Assembly: GCA_023151275.1 (NCBI GenBank)
Contig: JAKLJI010000015.1
Coordinates: 1 to 64,000, forward strand
DNA length: 64,000 nt
Origin: Bacteroidia bacterium
Lineage (GTDB): Bacteria; Bacteroidota; Bacteroidia; UKL13-3
Direction: 5' to 3'
In this document: positions 8,940-17,805 of the stretch, one piece after another
How the letters are laid out: each line of letters starts with the position of its first letter
Numbering within the stretch: the first letter of the stretch is position 1
Notes under the pieces: generated by a model
The model's database searches: none
Seen by the model: the letters and a program-made list of their open reading frames with translations, nothing else
Told to the model about the DNA's origin: nothing
Made by a program: the position numbers and the translations under genes

Positions 8940-10496
8940 TCAAATTTGAATTTCTTCCCCTGCTGAATTCAAGAACCTGGATTCAACCAAATGAAGCTTA
9001 CTTGCAGGTTTTACCTTAATCCATTGCTTGTATTTAAAGAACCATTTCATGCGAGGCGATTTGAACCAACCCGCGGTTAAAAAGGCTGCTATATAGGGAT
9101 TCACCTCAATGCTTAAACCTTTTAATTGCATGTTCTCGATGAAGTATTGAAGTTTGCTTTCAATCTCTTCCAAAATGGTAACACTGGATTGAATCTCACC
9201 GCTGCCCATGCAAGCCGGACATTTTTCCATGACTTCAACAGCCATTTCCGGACGAACACGCTGGCGGGTAATTTGAATCAAACCGAAAGGACTCATTGGC
9301 AAAATCTTGTGTTTTGCCCTGTCCGATTTCATGGCATCCTTCAGTTTCTCATAAACCTCTCTTCGGTTTGATGCATTTTTGAGGTCGATAAGGTCGATGA
9401 CAATAATGCCACCCATATCGCGAAGTCGAAGTTGGCGAGCAATTTCCTCAACCGCTTCCATGTTTACCTTGAGTGCATTTTCCTCCTGATTTTCGCCTTT
9501 GTTGGCAATGTTTCCGGAGTTTACGTCGATAACATGCAAGGCTTCTGTATGCTCAATAATGAGGTAGGAGCCACCCATGAAATTCACTTCTTTTCCAAAG
9601 CTCGACTTGATTTGCTTATCAATGCCAAAATGCTCGAACATGGGTGTTTTACCCGTGAAATGCTTAACAATTTTGGCCAATTCAGGAGAGTTTCCCTGAA
9701 GGTAATTCTTGATTTTATTGTAAAGAAAGGAATCGTTTACATGGATGCCAATGAATTCTTCATTCACCAAATCGCGCACCAGCGTAAGTGTTCGGTTACT
9801 TTCGCCCAATACCTTTTGAGGAGGATTTGCGGTTTTTAATTCATTGCACATTTCCTTCCAACGCGAATGCAATTCCCGGAGGTCGTTTTGCAAATCTTCA
9901 ATGCTAACACCTTCGGCGTTGGTGCGAATAATTACGCCGAAATGTTCAGGTTTTATTGCTGCAACCGCTTCTTTAAGGCGTTTTCTTTCTTCGTTTTTGG
10001 AGATTTTTTTAGAAATGCTAATGGCATTGTCGAAGGGTATTAATACCAAAAAACGACCTGCCAATGAGATTTCAGAACTTAAACGAGGACCTTTATTTGA
10101 AATGGGTTCCTTGCTAACCTGAACCAATACTTGTTGGTTGCGTTTCAGGATTTGAGTAACCTTTCCCGATTTCTGAATATCCTCTTCGAGATATCTTTCG
10201 CTAATTTCATAAGTGGAAGGCTTTTCAGTCCGAACCATTCTTACAAATTTGGAAAGGGAGTTTATTTGTGGACCTAAGTCCAAGTAGTGCAAAAAGGCAT
10301 CTTTCTCGTGGCCAACATCCACAAAGGCAGCATTAAGGCCTGGCATAATCTTTCCGACAGTGCCCAGAAAAATATCACCAACTAGGAAATTGTTGTTGTC
10401 GCGCTCGTGATGCAGCTCAATAAGCTTTTTGTTTTTAAGCAGCGCAATATCAACCCCTCCCGCAGGGTTTGTTGAAATAATGAGTTCGTAATTCAC
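8940..10496 (-). CDS. rng: Ribonuclease G/E family endoribonuclease
   Basis: A 518-residue RNase G-like enzyme for rRNA maturation and mRNA decay. An S1-type RNA-binding segment occupies residues about 35-125 (FLGTVGKIMPGLNAAFVDVG, KDAFLHYLDL). The catalytic DNase-I-like part contains VIDVNSGN and IVIDLIDLKN, whose aspartates bind magnesium. A zinc-link-like CPACMGSGEI lies near the C-terminus. The start codon is GTG at 10496, with no upstream in-frame ATG. It is the last gene of a leftward HU - TPR - small basic protein - rng group. Confidence 0.94.
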   Translation of the reverse strand: MNYELIISTNPAGGVDIALLKNKKLIELHHERDNNNFLVGDIFLGTVGKIMPGLNAAFVDVGHEKDAFLHYLDLGPQINSLSKFVRMVRTEKPSTYEISERYLEEDIQKSGKVTQILKRNQQVLVQVSKEPISNKGPRLSSEISLAGRFLVLIPFDNAISISKKISKNEERKRLKEAVAAIKPEHFGVIIRTNAEGVSIEDLQNDLRELHSRWKEMCNELKTANPPQKVLGESNRTLTLVRDLVNEEFIGIHVNDSFLYNKIKNYLQGNSPELAKIVKHFTGKTPMFEHFGIDKQIKSSFGKEVNFMGGSYLIIEHTEALHVIDVNSGNIANKGENQEENALKVNMEAVEEIARQLRLRDMGGIIVIDLIDLKNASNRREVYEKLKDAMKSDRAKHKILPMSPFGLIQITRQRVRPEMAVEVMEKCPACMGSGEIQSSVTILEEIESKLQYFIENMQLKGLSIEVNPYIAAFLTAGWFKSPRMKWFFKYKQWIKVKPASKLHLVESRFLNSAGEEIQI

Positions 10497-10616
10497 GATA
10501 AAAAATTAGTCCGGAATTCACCGGGTGAACAATGGGAGAGGGAAAAAGAGAATAACTTAAGAGGGGGGATTTGAAAAGAATTGAGCCACCACCCAATGGT
10601 AGCAGCCCAAATTCAA

Positions 10617-10706
10617 TTACTTTTTCTTGTGCCTGTTTTTTCTAAGGCGCTTTTTTCTTTTGTGGGTTGCGATTTTATGACGCTTCCTTTTCTTTCCGCT
10701 TGGCAT
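10617..10706 (-). CDS. 29-residue basic AURKAIP1/COX24-domain protein
   Basis: A tiny gene encoding MPSGKKRKRHKIATHKRKKR followed by LRKNRHKKK: 29 residues, mostly Lys, Arg and His. It matches the small AURKAIP1/COX24 (DUF1713) proteins that are conserved between HU/TPR genes and rng in Bacteroidota and are related to small ribosomal-subunit proteins. It begins two bases after the upstream TPR stop, which indicates cotranscription. A ribosomal role is inferred from family resemblance. Confidence 0.88.
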   Translation of the reverse strand: MPSGKKRKRHKIATHKRKKRLRKNRHKKK

Positions 10707-10708
10707 AG

Positions 10709-11548
10709 TTATTTGGAATTTTTAAGGTTTAAAATAGTTGATTCAATTGATTGTTTTGCTTCTTCGTCCGGAACTAATTTCTGAAAAGTCTCAAATGCTT
10801 TGATTGCCTGCGACTTATTTTCGAGAGCCACATAGCATTGACCTAAGAAATAATAGAAATCCGCATTAAGAGGTTGCAGTCGGGTAAGGGTTTCAAAGCG
10901 TTGTACCGCTTTGTCCATCTGTCCGCTGCGCATCGACAGCATTCCAAGAGTATAGTTGGCCTGAATATTAGTTGAATCACGACGGGTAATATCTTTCAAT
11001 ATTTGAACCCCTTTCATGATATCTACATCATTCTGGACATAACAAATGGCGAGAGAATTTTTGGCTTCGAGGTTGTTTTCGTTTAAGGCAATAACCTTTT
11101 CAAATGCTTGAATAGCTTTGGATGTTGAAAACATTTGCATCCCGGTATCAGGCGTAACTGCCGAGAACTCGTAGTACTTTGTTCCGGCGCTAAACCATGA
11201 ATTCTCATCGTTTACCTTATTGGCAATTTGTTCAAGGTAATGAGCAGAAACCAAACGGAAACCAAGTGAATCCCAAGCTTGCGATAATGCAGCTAAGGCA
11301 AATACACCTTGATTGCTCGATTTGGCTTCTGCTTCAAGTTGGTTTACAAGGGCTAATCCCTCCGGAGAGAGAGAATCATTCAAACTGGCACGAAAACTTT
11401 CAAAATCGAAAGGCTTTTGCTCAGGACGATGCACTGCACTCGTTGCGGTAAGCTCCACTTCCGAACTCTTGTGGTTCAAGTAATAGAGGATACCCACCAG
11501 CGATAGCAGGACCAGAATTATGATAATTTGCGCCTTGTTGAATTGCAT
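10709..11548 (-). CDS. Membrane-anchored TPR protein
   Basis: A 279-residue protein with one N-terminal membrane segment (residues 6-24, IIIILVLLSLVGILYYL) and at least four tetratricopeptide repeats from about residue 100 onward (for example NYTLGMLSMRSGQMDKAVQRF and YYFLGQCYVALENKSQAIKAF). The repeats probably face the periplasm and act as a protein-interaction scaffold. Its start overlaps the HU stop by one base. No enzymatic motif is seen and the partner is unknown. Confidence 0.85.
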   Translation of the reverse strand: MQFNKAQIIIILVLLSLVGILYYLNHKSSEVELTATSAVHRPEQKPFDFESFRASLNDSLSPEGLALVNQLEAEAKSSNQGVFALAALSQAWDSLGFRLVSAHYLEQIANKVNDENSWFSAGTKYYEFSAVTPDTGMQMFSTSKAIQAFEKVIALNENNLEAKNSLAICYVQNDVDIMKGVQILKDITRRDSTNIQANYTLGMLSMRSGQMDKAVQRFETLTRLQPLNADFYYFLGQCYVALENKSQAIKAFETFQKLVPDEEAKQSIESTILNLKNSK

Positions 11549-11889
11549 TAAGCTTCTTTCAATGCTTGTTTAGCTTCAGCTTCTCTTTTTGCAGCGTTGG
11601 TTTTTACCGCTTCGCTTTTCTTGATTTTCTCAACAAAAGTTTTTGCTGGCTTGAATGAAGGAATGAAATGCTCATCAATTACCATTGCAGTATTTTGGGA
11701 AATGTTACGAGCAATTTTCTTCGCTCTGCGCTTGATAATGAACGACCCGAAACCACGGAAATATACATTACGGCCTTCTGTCATGTTGTTACGAACCACC
11801 TTGAAAAATGATTCTACCACTTCCTGAACTTGATTCTTTTCAACTCCTGTCTTCAATGAAATTTCCTGGATAATTTCTGCTTTAGTCAT
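11548..11889 (-). CDS. HU-family DNA-binding protein
   Basis: A histone-like DNA-bending protein of 113 residues. The N-terminus MTKAEIIQEISLKTGV, the FRGFGSFIIKRRAKKIARN beta-arm region and the FIPSFKPAKTF segment are diagnostic of HU/IHF. The last 20 residues form a basic/acidic extension beyond the usual 90 residues. It is first in the leftward operon and has a clear promoter at 11957-11950. Confidence 0.96.
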   Translation of the reverse strand: MTKAEIIQEISLKTGVEKNQVQEVVESFFKVVRNNMTEGRNVYFRGFGSFIIKRRAKKIARNISQNTAMVIDEHFIPSFKPAKTFVEKIKKSEAVKTNAAKREAEAKQALKEA

Positions 11890-11949
11890 TGTTCTGTATA
11901 TTATGGGTTTAACTTTACGTTACTTACGTTCAAAACTTCTAAGGGGTTG

Positions 11950-11957
11950 CAAATGTA
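11950..11957 (-). promoter_or_regulatory. HU operon promoter, -7 box
   Basis: TACATTTG on the minus strand matches TAnnTTTG exactly. The start site should lie near 11943, giving a leader of about 54 bases before the HU ATG. A T-rich segment upstream stands where the -33 element should be but does not match TTTG. Confidence 0.6.
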
Positions 11958-12015
11958 TGTATTAGAACTTTAAAAACTGATTTTTTTTGAATTTTCTTCA
12001 ATTTGTAGCCCTTTC

Positions 12016-13089
12016 ATGACTCCAATAGCTCATACCGAACTCCTTAACTGGTACTCAGTTAACAAACGAAAATTGCCTTGGCGCGATACTCAAAATCCCT
12101 ATCCTATCTGGCTTTCTGAAGTAATTTTACAGCAAACTCGTGTGGATCAGGGAATGTCGTATTACCTCCGTTTTATGGAGAATTTTCCTGATATCCATCA
12201 ATTGGCAAATGCTTCAGAGGAACAGGTTTTAAAACTCTGGCAGGGTCTGGGTTATTATTCCAGAGCAAGAAATATGCATGCCACTGCAAAATACATTTCC
12301 CAAAACCTAAATGGAATATTTCCCGGTTCTTCTGTAGAACTTGCCAAATTGAAGGGCATTGGTCCTTACACGGCAGCAGCAATTGCCAGTTTTGCATTCC
12401 ATGAGGCTGTGCCGGTTTTGGACGGAAACGTGTTTCGGGTGCTTTCTCGTTTATGGGATGAGGATTCCGCCATAGACTCAACCCAAGGCAAAAAGCGATT
12501 TCAACTGCTCGCTTTTGAATCTTTGAATCTTTCCTATCCGCATTTACACAATCAGGCCATTATGGAACTTGGTGCTTTGGTTTGTAAACCCAAAAATCCG
12601 GATTGCCCCAATTGCCCAATTCAAACCTGGTGTATGGCTTTCAAAGCAGATACCGTTTCAATGAGGCCGGTGAAGGCGGGGAAAACCAAGGTGAAAAATC
12701 GATATATGCATTATTTTTTTATGGAAAATGGAAAGTCGTTCCTGGTTGCCAAACGGAAAGCAGGCGATATTTGGCAGGGATTGTTTGATTTGCCTGAGAT
12801 TTCGTTTGATGCTCAGCCATCTGATAGTCAGCTTACTCAAGCTTTTCAAAACTTAAATTCCGAGCTGAAGCAGGTGCAACTTTTTTCGCATTTTGTGTAT
12901 GAAAGCATTCATTTATTGAGCCACCGCCGTCTGTTTGCTCGTTTTTATCACCTTCAGTTTGAGGGTGAAGTTCCTGGTATTCATGGTTTTGAATTGGTTG
13001 AGCTTGAGAAATTGACTCGGTTGCCTGCTTCACGCCTTTTTGAAAAGTTTCAGAAGAATTATATTTTGCAGGAAAGGAAACAAGAATGA
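12016..13089 (+). CDS. mutY: A/G-specific adenine glycosylase
   Basis: Removes adenine mispaired with 8-oxoguanine. The 357-residue protein has the catalytic Glu in WLSEVILQQTRVDQG, the helix-hairpin-helix LKGIGPYTAAAIASFA, the catalytic Asp in VPVLDGNVFRVLSR and the [4Fe-4S] ligands C-x6-C-x2-C-x5-C (residues about 191-207). The C-terminal NUDIX-like 8-oxoG recognition domain is present from about residue 230. It diverges from the HU operon and its stop overlaps the ssb start. Confidence 0.97.
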   Translation: MTPIAHTELLNWYSVNKRKLPWRDTQNPYPIWLSEVILQQTRVDQGMSYYLRFMENFPDIHQLANASEEQVLKLWQGLGYYSRARNMHATAKYISQNLNGIFPGSSVELAKLKGIGPYTAAAIASFAFHEAVPVLDGNVFRVLSRLWDEDSAIDSTQGKKRFQLLAFESLNLSYPHLHNQAIMELGALVCKPKNPDCPNCPIQTWCMAFKADTVSMRPVKAGKTKVKNRYMHYFFMENGKSFLVAKRKAGDIWQGLFDLPEISFDAQPSDSQLTQAFQNLNSELKQVQLFSHFVYESIHLLSHRRLFARFYHLQFEGEVPGIHGFELVELEKLTRLPASRLFEKFQKNYILQERKQE

Positions 13090-13574
13090 GTTTAAATAAA
13101 GTACTTCTTATTGGCAACCTGGGTCAGGATCCCAGTGTGCGTTTTTTGGATAATAACAAGGTTGTGGCGAGTTTTACACTTGCAACCAATGAAACCTATA
13201 CCGACAGAAACGGGGAGCGCCGCACTGAAACAGAATGGCATACCATTGAAATGTGGGATCAGTTAGCCAGAAACGTAGATAACCTCAAACAAAAGGGATA
13301 CCTGAAAAAAGGAACTCAAGTTTACGTTGAAGGTAAAATTCGGACCGAAAACTACAAGGATAAGGATGGAAATGATAGGGTTGGAAAGAAAATTCGTGCA
13401 CTTACCCTTACGCTTTTGGGCTCATCAAACAGAAATTCCGGAGAGTCAGGAGAAGGTGGGTATCGACAGCCTGAAGCTCAGCCAACTAACCCTTTGCCTT
13501 CACCTAATACAACCTATGCAACTCCTCCGGTATCAGCACCAAATCCCGCTCCGGATGATGACTTACCTTTTTAA
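13086..13574 (+). CDS. ssb: Single-stranded DNA-binding protein
   Basis: A 162-residue SSB. The OB fold spans residues 1-110 (NKVLLIGNLGQDPSVRF, ETEWHTIEMWDQLA, GTQVYVEGKIRTENY). It is followed by a Pro/Asn-rich linker and the acidic tip PDDDLPF that binds repair and replication partners. The ATG overlaps the mutY stop by four bases (ATGA). This mutY-ssb-gldE-gldD order is a recurring Bacteroidota arrangement. Confidence 0.96.
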   Translation: MSLNKVLLIGNLGQDPSVRFLDNNKVVASFTLATNETYTDRNGERRTETEWHTIEMWDQLARNVDNLKQKGYLKKGTQVYVEGKIRTENYKDKDGNDRVGKKIRALTLTLLGSSNRNSGESGEGGYRQPEAQPTNPLPSPNTTYATPPVSAPNPAPDDDLPF

Positions 13575-13580
13575 TTTTCA

Positions 13581-13588
13581 TACATTTG
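13581..13588 (+). promoter_or_regulatory. gldE-gldD promoter, -7 box
   Basis: TACATTTG between the ssb stop and gldE matches TAnnTTTG exactly. Transcription should begin near 13595, leaving a leader of about 34 bases. No convincing -33 element is seen. Confidence 0.45.
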
Positions 13589-13628
13589 CCCCGGAACAGT
13601 CTGTTTTGGGCTGATTTTTGGTTTAAAA

Positions 13629-14975
13629 ATGGAAGAACCTCCGCTTACGCTTTTTCTACAAGTATTTAATCCGGCTCTATCTAGCGCCGATTGGGTGCCT
13701 GTCCTTTTGAATTGCGCAATAATTGTTTTACTTATTTTCCTATCTGCCGTGTTTTCAGGCTCGGAAAATGCCTTCTTTTCTTTATCTCAACCCCAGTTTG
13801 ATGAATTGACCGAAAATCCAGGACAACTAAGTAAATCAGTTAATTTTCTGAATGCGCATCCCAAAAAGCTTTTGGCCACCATATTAATAGCGAACACCTT
13901 CGTAAATATCGCGATTGTTGTTATCTCAGCTGAGTTATTTACCCGTCTGTTTAATTTTACCGAGAACCCCTTGCTAGGCTTTTTAATAGAGGTTGTACTG
14001 GTAACTTTTATGATCGTTTTATTGGGAGAAGTAATCCCTAAGATTTACTCCTTTCAGAACAATATCAGAGTGGCTCGATTTGTTGCCGTGCCAATGTATA
14101 GCTTGTACAAAGTACTTCAGCCATTGGTTTACTTGCTTGAAAGCACAACTGCTATCATTGATAAACGGGTTACCAAACGCGGACATATCCTTTCCATTGA
14201 TGAATTGACTCATGCCATTGAAATTACTTCGGAAAAAGATGCTCCAAAACAGGAGAAAAACATCCTGAAGGGCATTGTGAACTTTGGAAATACCACAGTC
14301 AAGCAAATTATGCGCCAACGACCTGATGTATTGGCGGTAAACCTAAACCTTGACTCAGATAAGCTGATGAAGCAAATTATTGATTCAGGGTATTCAAGAG
14401 TGCCAGTTTATGAAGGCAGCCTCGACCAAATTAAGGGTATTCTATTCATTAAAGATTTGCTTCCCTATTTGTACCAAAATGACTTCGATTGGAAACAATT
14501 GATTCGTCCAGCATTTTTTGTGCCTGAAAGCAAAAAAATCGACGACTTATTGAAAGAATTTCAGACCAAACGTATGCACCTGGCCATTGTAATTGATGAG
14601 TTTGGAGGTACTTCCGGATTAATTACCATGGAGGATATTCTGGAAGAGATTTTTGGTGAAATTCACGATGAATTTGATGAGGAAGAGCAAATTTTTACCC
14701 GTATTAATGAACATACTTTCGTCTTTGAAGCCAAAATCCTAATCAACGATTTTTGCCGTTATATGGAAGTAGATTCGGATGAGTTTGAAGAGGTACGAAA
14801 GGATTCGGATACACTCGGGGGAATGCTCCTGGAATTGAATGGGGACTTACCAACCTTAGGTCAGGAAATTACTTATGGTCCCTATACGTTTAAGGTTGAA
14901 TCGGTGGATAAAAGAAGAATAAAGCGAGTAAAGGTTACTATTTTGCATGGAAATAATGAAACAACAGTCGTATAA
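13629..14975 (+). CDS. gldE: Gliding-motility-associated transporter-like protein GldE
   Basis: A 448-residue inner-membrane protein of the CNNM/HlyC-CorC family. There are four hydrophobic segments in residues about 18-190 (a DUF21 domain, FLSAVFSGSENAFFSLS and VLLGEVIPKIYSF), two CBS domains from about 215 to 340 (VPVYEGSLDQIKGILFIKD, IVIDEFGGTSGLITMEDILE) and a C-terminal CorC/HlyC domain. Adjacent gldD and the ssb context support GldE over a generic hemolysin-like exporter. GldE is thought to support assembly of the gliding and T9SS machinery; its transport substrate is unknown. Confidence 0.93.
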   Translation: MEEPPLTLFLQVFNPALSSADWVPVLLNCAIIVLLIFLSAVFSGSENAFFSLSQPQFDELTENPGQLSKSVNFLNAHPKKLLATILIANTFVNIAIVVISAELFTRLFNFTENPLLGFLIEVVLVTFMIVLLGEVIPKIYSFQNNIRVARFVAVPMYSLYKVLQPLVYLLESTTAIIDKRVTKRGHILSIDELTHAIEITSEKDAPKQEKNILKGIVNFGNTTVKQIMRQRPDVLAVNLNLDSDKLMKQIIDSGYSRVPVYEGSLDQIKGILFIKDLLPYLYQNDFDWKQLIRPAFFVPESKKIDDLLKEFQTKRMHLAIVIDEFGGTSGLITMEDILEEIFGEIHDEFDEEEQIFTRINEHTFVFEAKILINDFCRYMEVDSDEFEEVRKDSDTLGGMLLELNGDLPTLGQEITYGPYTFKVESVDKRRIKRVKVTILHGNNETTVV

Positions 14976-15549
14976 AGCCTTTCTAGTTCTCGCACTTTTT
15001 GGATTGCTTTCCTGCAATGAGAAGCCCATCCCTAAGCCTAAAGCTTATCCTCGTATAGATTTACCCAAACCTAGTTACCAAAGAACCGAATTACCTGAGT
15101 GCAATTACTCTTTTGATTTGGCAGATTTTGCAATCCTTAGGCCAGATCCATACCCAACTGCTGATGAGTGCTGGTACAATGTGCATTATCCAAAATTCAA
15201 AGCAACACTGCACCTCAGTTACAGGCCTATCAAAAATCGCGACGACTTATTTAAGGTGATAAATGATTCGCGCGAAATGGTTTACAAGCACGTAATGCGT
15301 GCAGATGAAATCATAGAGAATTACATCAACGCGAATGAATTGCATGGAATTTATTACGAACTGGGAGGCAGCACTGCTACCAATGCACAGTTTTTTGTAA
15401 CCGATAGCACCCACCATTTTTTGCGCGGATCACTTTACTTCAACGAAAGAACAGAAGCCGATTCTGTAGAGCCTGTGCTCAATTTCCTGAAAAAGGATAT
15501 GTTGCATATCATTGAAACCGTAAAATGGAATCGGCAAGCCGCTAAATAG
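14956..15549 (+). CDS. gldD: Gliding motility lipoprotein GldD
   Basis: A 197-residue lipoprotein with a signal peptide and lipobox LFGLLSC (Cys about residue 20). The segments YPRIDLPKPSYQ, ECWYNVHYPKFKATLHLSY and FVTDSTHHFLRGSLYF are typical of GldD, a protein needed for gliding and SprB secretion in Flavobacterium. The frame also has an ATG at 14947, but MKQQ at 14956 gives a cleaner signal peptide. It overlaps gldE by 20 bases. Confidence 0.93.
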   Translation: MKQQSYKAFLVLALFGLLSCNEKPIPKPKAYPRIDLPKPSYQRTELPECNYSFDLADFAILRPDPYPTADECWYNVHYPKFKATLHLSYRPIKNRDDLFKVINDSREMVYKHVMRADEIIENYINANELHGIYYELGGSTATNAQFFVTDSTHHFLRGSLYFNERTEADSVEPVLNFLKKDMLHIIETVKWNRQAAK

Positions 15550-15564
15550 GCAAATTTCAAACCA

Positions 15565-15602
15565 TAAAAAAAGGGTGCTGGATTCTTCCAACACCCTTTT
15601 TT
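15565..15602. terminator. Bidirectional terminator between gldD and the coiled-coil gene
   Basis: AAAAAAGGGTGCTGG pairs with CCAACACCCTTTTTT with one C-A mismatch in the stem. The A-run on one side and T-run on the other let it serve both converging genes. Confidence 0.8.
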
Positions 15603-15617
15603 CGTTTAAGAATTAGC

Positions 15618-16511
15618 TTATTTCAAAATGGAATTGCTTTGATGCACCAAGGTTCCTTCCAAATACACTTGAATTACATAAGTACCCGGCTCAAGAATGC
15701 GCTCGTCGTTTTCGTAGGATAAACACAAATCCTGCTTTTCTCCGGTATAATTGATTTTTTGAGATGCTGTAGCTTCCACCTCTTCATTTTCGCTGGAAGT
15801 AAATGCAGCTTTGGTAAAGCCCATCAAAACCTTTCCGTTTGGAGCCAATATGCGGAGGTAAACCATTTTGTCGCCGGTTGAAGCCACTTTATTGTCCATA
15901 ATGGTGAAGCAGGCTTCCAATTTGTTGGTTTTTCGGGCAAGCACACTTTCAACAAATTTGCCTGAACTTTTCTTTTTGAATGAGTTCACCTTAACGTATT
16001 CGGCTTTGAGTTGAGAAGCCGTATTGACTTTTTGTTCCAACAGATTTTTTTGTTGACTCAAATCCGTAACCTGAGAATTTAGTGATTCATTTTGCTCTTT
16101 CAATGCTTTGTTTTCTGCAAGCAAGGCATCAATTTTTTCAAGCGATTCATCCCTAAGTTTTTTGAGTTCTGCCAACTCTTCTTTCAAGCGTTTATTCAGT
16201 TTATTTGCGTCTTTTTCTGTTGCAATCAGCTTTCTAATTTTCTCCTCTTGGGCTGCAACCTTTAACTTTTCCTCGCTCAATAAAGTATCGAGATTTCCGG
16301 CAATGCCCATGTATTTTTCCAATTCCATTTTGGTACTGGCTAGCTCACGTTCAACTTCAACCCGAGCGTTGATAAGGCTATCAACCTCGGTGCCGTGTTC
16401 AACCACCATGGTTTTTTGGTTTTTAAATTGATAAATGTTGAATCCTATAGATGCAACTAGCAACAACAGGAGCACAATCAGTGAACTTCGGTTTTGTTTT
16501 TCTTCTGCCAT
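15618..16511 (-). CDS. Membrane-anchored coiled-coil protein, function unknown
   Basis: A 297-residue protein with one N-terminal membrane helix (about residues 9-27, SSLIVLLLLLVASIGFNIY). A long heptad-like coiled coil rich in Glu, Lys and Leu spans about residues 45-180. A C-terminal beta-rich domain of about 110 residues includes KVLMGFTKAAFTS and LEPGTYVIQVYLEGTLV. The frame extends 22 codons upstream, but the ATG at 16511 gives the charged MAEEKQNRSS start before the helix. It is probably inner-membrane with a periplasmic body. I do not recognise a named family. Confidence 0.8.
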   Translation of the reverse strand: MAEEKQNRSSLIVLLLLLVASIGFNIYQFKNQKTMVVEHGTEVDSLINARVEVERELASTKMELEKYMGIAGNLDTLLSEEKLKVAAQEEKIRKLIATEKDANKLNKRLKEELAELKKLRDESLEKIDALLAENKALKEQNESLNSQVTDLSQQKNLLEQKVNTASQLKAEYVKVNSFKKKSSGKFVESVLARKTNKLEACFTIMDNKVASTGDKMVYLRILAPNGKVLMGFTKAAFTSSENEEVEATASQKINYTGEKQDLCLSYENDERILEPGTYVIQVYLEGTLVHQSNSILK

Positions 16512-16591
16512 ACGATTTGTAAATTTTAGCCTTGGTTTTCCAAAGCTAACAGAAAGTATGTGATAAACCAATGGCATCAGAATTCATTCCC

Positions 16592-16599
16592 TACCTTTG
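16592..16599 (+). promoter_or_regulatory. lpxB promoter, -7 box (leaderless geometry)
   Basis: TACCTTTG ends six bases before the lpxB ATG. In Bacteroidota, transcription starts a few bases after this box, so the mRNA would begin at or almost at the start codon. Confidence 0.5.
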
Positions 16600-16605
16600 T
16601 TTGAA

Positions 16606-17709
16606 ATGAATTACTTTATCATTGCTGGTGAAGCAAGCGGAGATTTACATGGAGCCAGGCTTATTCAAGCTCTTCAAGAAAAGGATTCGCAGGCCAATTT
16701 TAAGTTTTGGGGTGGCGATTTAATGGCTGCTCAGGCGCCGGGTGGGTTAATAACCCATTACCGCGAAAATGCCATCATGGGATTTGTGGAAGTAGTGATG
16801 AACCTGGGTAAGATTAAAAAGAATTTTGCGGCTTGCAAACAAGCCATTCTCAATTTTAAGCCTGATGTGGTAATTCTAATTGATTACCCCGGATTCAACC
16901 TAAGGATGGCAGAGTTTTGCAAAAAGCAGGGGATAAAAACGGTTTATTTTATCGCTCCAAAGGTGTGGGCCTGGAAGGAAAATCGTGCAAAGCAACTCGA
17001 GAAAAATGTGGATTTACTCCTTTTGATTTTTCCATTTGAGGTAGATTATTTCAAGAAATGGAAAATCAATACCCGGTACGTTGGAAATCCCCTGCTGGAT
17101 GAAATTGCAGATTTTATTTCGCATAAGCCTATCGAGATTTCAGCTGCCAACAAACCTCTTCTGGCCTTACTGCCGGGTAGCCGAAAGCAGGAATTGGCTA
17201 AAATGCTTCCCATAATGCTCCAAACCTTGAAGCGCTTTCCCGAGTTTGATGCGGTAATTTGTGGTGCTCCGGGATTGGATGCCTCAGCTTATCAACCCTA
17301 TTTGAGCGACGGGGTGAAACTGGAATTCGGAAAGACCTATGAAATTGTTTCGAAAGCAACTGCGGCTTTGGTTTGCAGCGGAACGGCCACCTTAGAAACA
17401 GCCTTACTTGGGATACCGCAAGTTTGTGGTTACAAAGCCAATCCCATTTCCATGCGAATTGCCAAGTTATTGGTAAAGGTGAAGTTTATTTCATTGGTGA
17501 ACCTGAATTTGAATCGCGCTGCAATACCAGAATTGATTCAAGAAGATTTTAATCCGGAACGGGTTGAAATGGAATTGCGTGCTTTGATGCCCGGTGGCGA
17601 AAAACATGACCAATTGCTTAATGATTACCAAGAATTGAAAACAGTTTTTGGAAGTACCGGAGCCGATAAACGTGCAGCAGATGCCGTGCTTGAGCTTTTG
17701 CGTAACTAA
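16606..17709 (+). CDS. lpxB: Lipid-A-disaccharide synthase
   Basis: A GT19 glycosyltransferase at the inner membrane that joins UDP-diacylglucosamine and lipid X. The 367-residue protein shows IAGEASGDLHGARLIQAL at the start, YIDYPGFNLR-like VILIDYPGFNLRMAEF, IAPKVWAWKENRAKQL, LLALLPGSRKQEL and SGTATLETALLGIPQV. An ATG three codons upstream is possible but would fall inside the promoter spacing. It is separated from the lpxD-lpxC/fabZ-lpxA cluster by 16 kb. Confidence 0.95.
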   Translation: MNYFIIAGEASGDLHGARLIQALQEKDSQANFKFWGGDLMAAQAPGGLITHYRENAIMGFVEVVMNLGKIKKNFAACKQAILNFKPDVVILIDYPGFNLRMAEFCKKQGIKTVYFIAPKVWAWKENRAKQLEKNVDLLLLIFPFEVDYFKKWKINTRYVGNPLLDEIADFISHKPIEISAANKPLLALLPGSRKQELAKMLPIMLQTLKRFPEFDAVICGAPGLDASAYQPYLSDGVKLEFGKTYEIVSKATAALVCSGTATLETALLGIPQVCGYKANPISMRIAKLLVKVKFISLVNLNLNRAAIPELIQEDFNPERVEMELRALMPGGEKHDQLLNDYQELKTVFGSTGADKRAADAVLELLRN

Positions 17710-17805
17710 GGCTAAACTATTTTTTGGCTTGATTGATAATCAATTAAGCATTTTAGTTCCAACATGGCATGGGAATTGCAACCGATTTGGAGTAAATAAA
17801 TTCAA

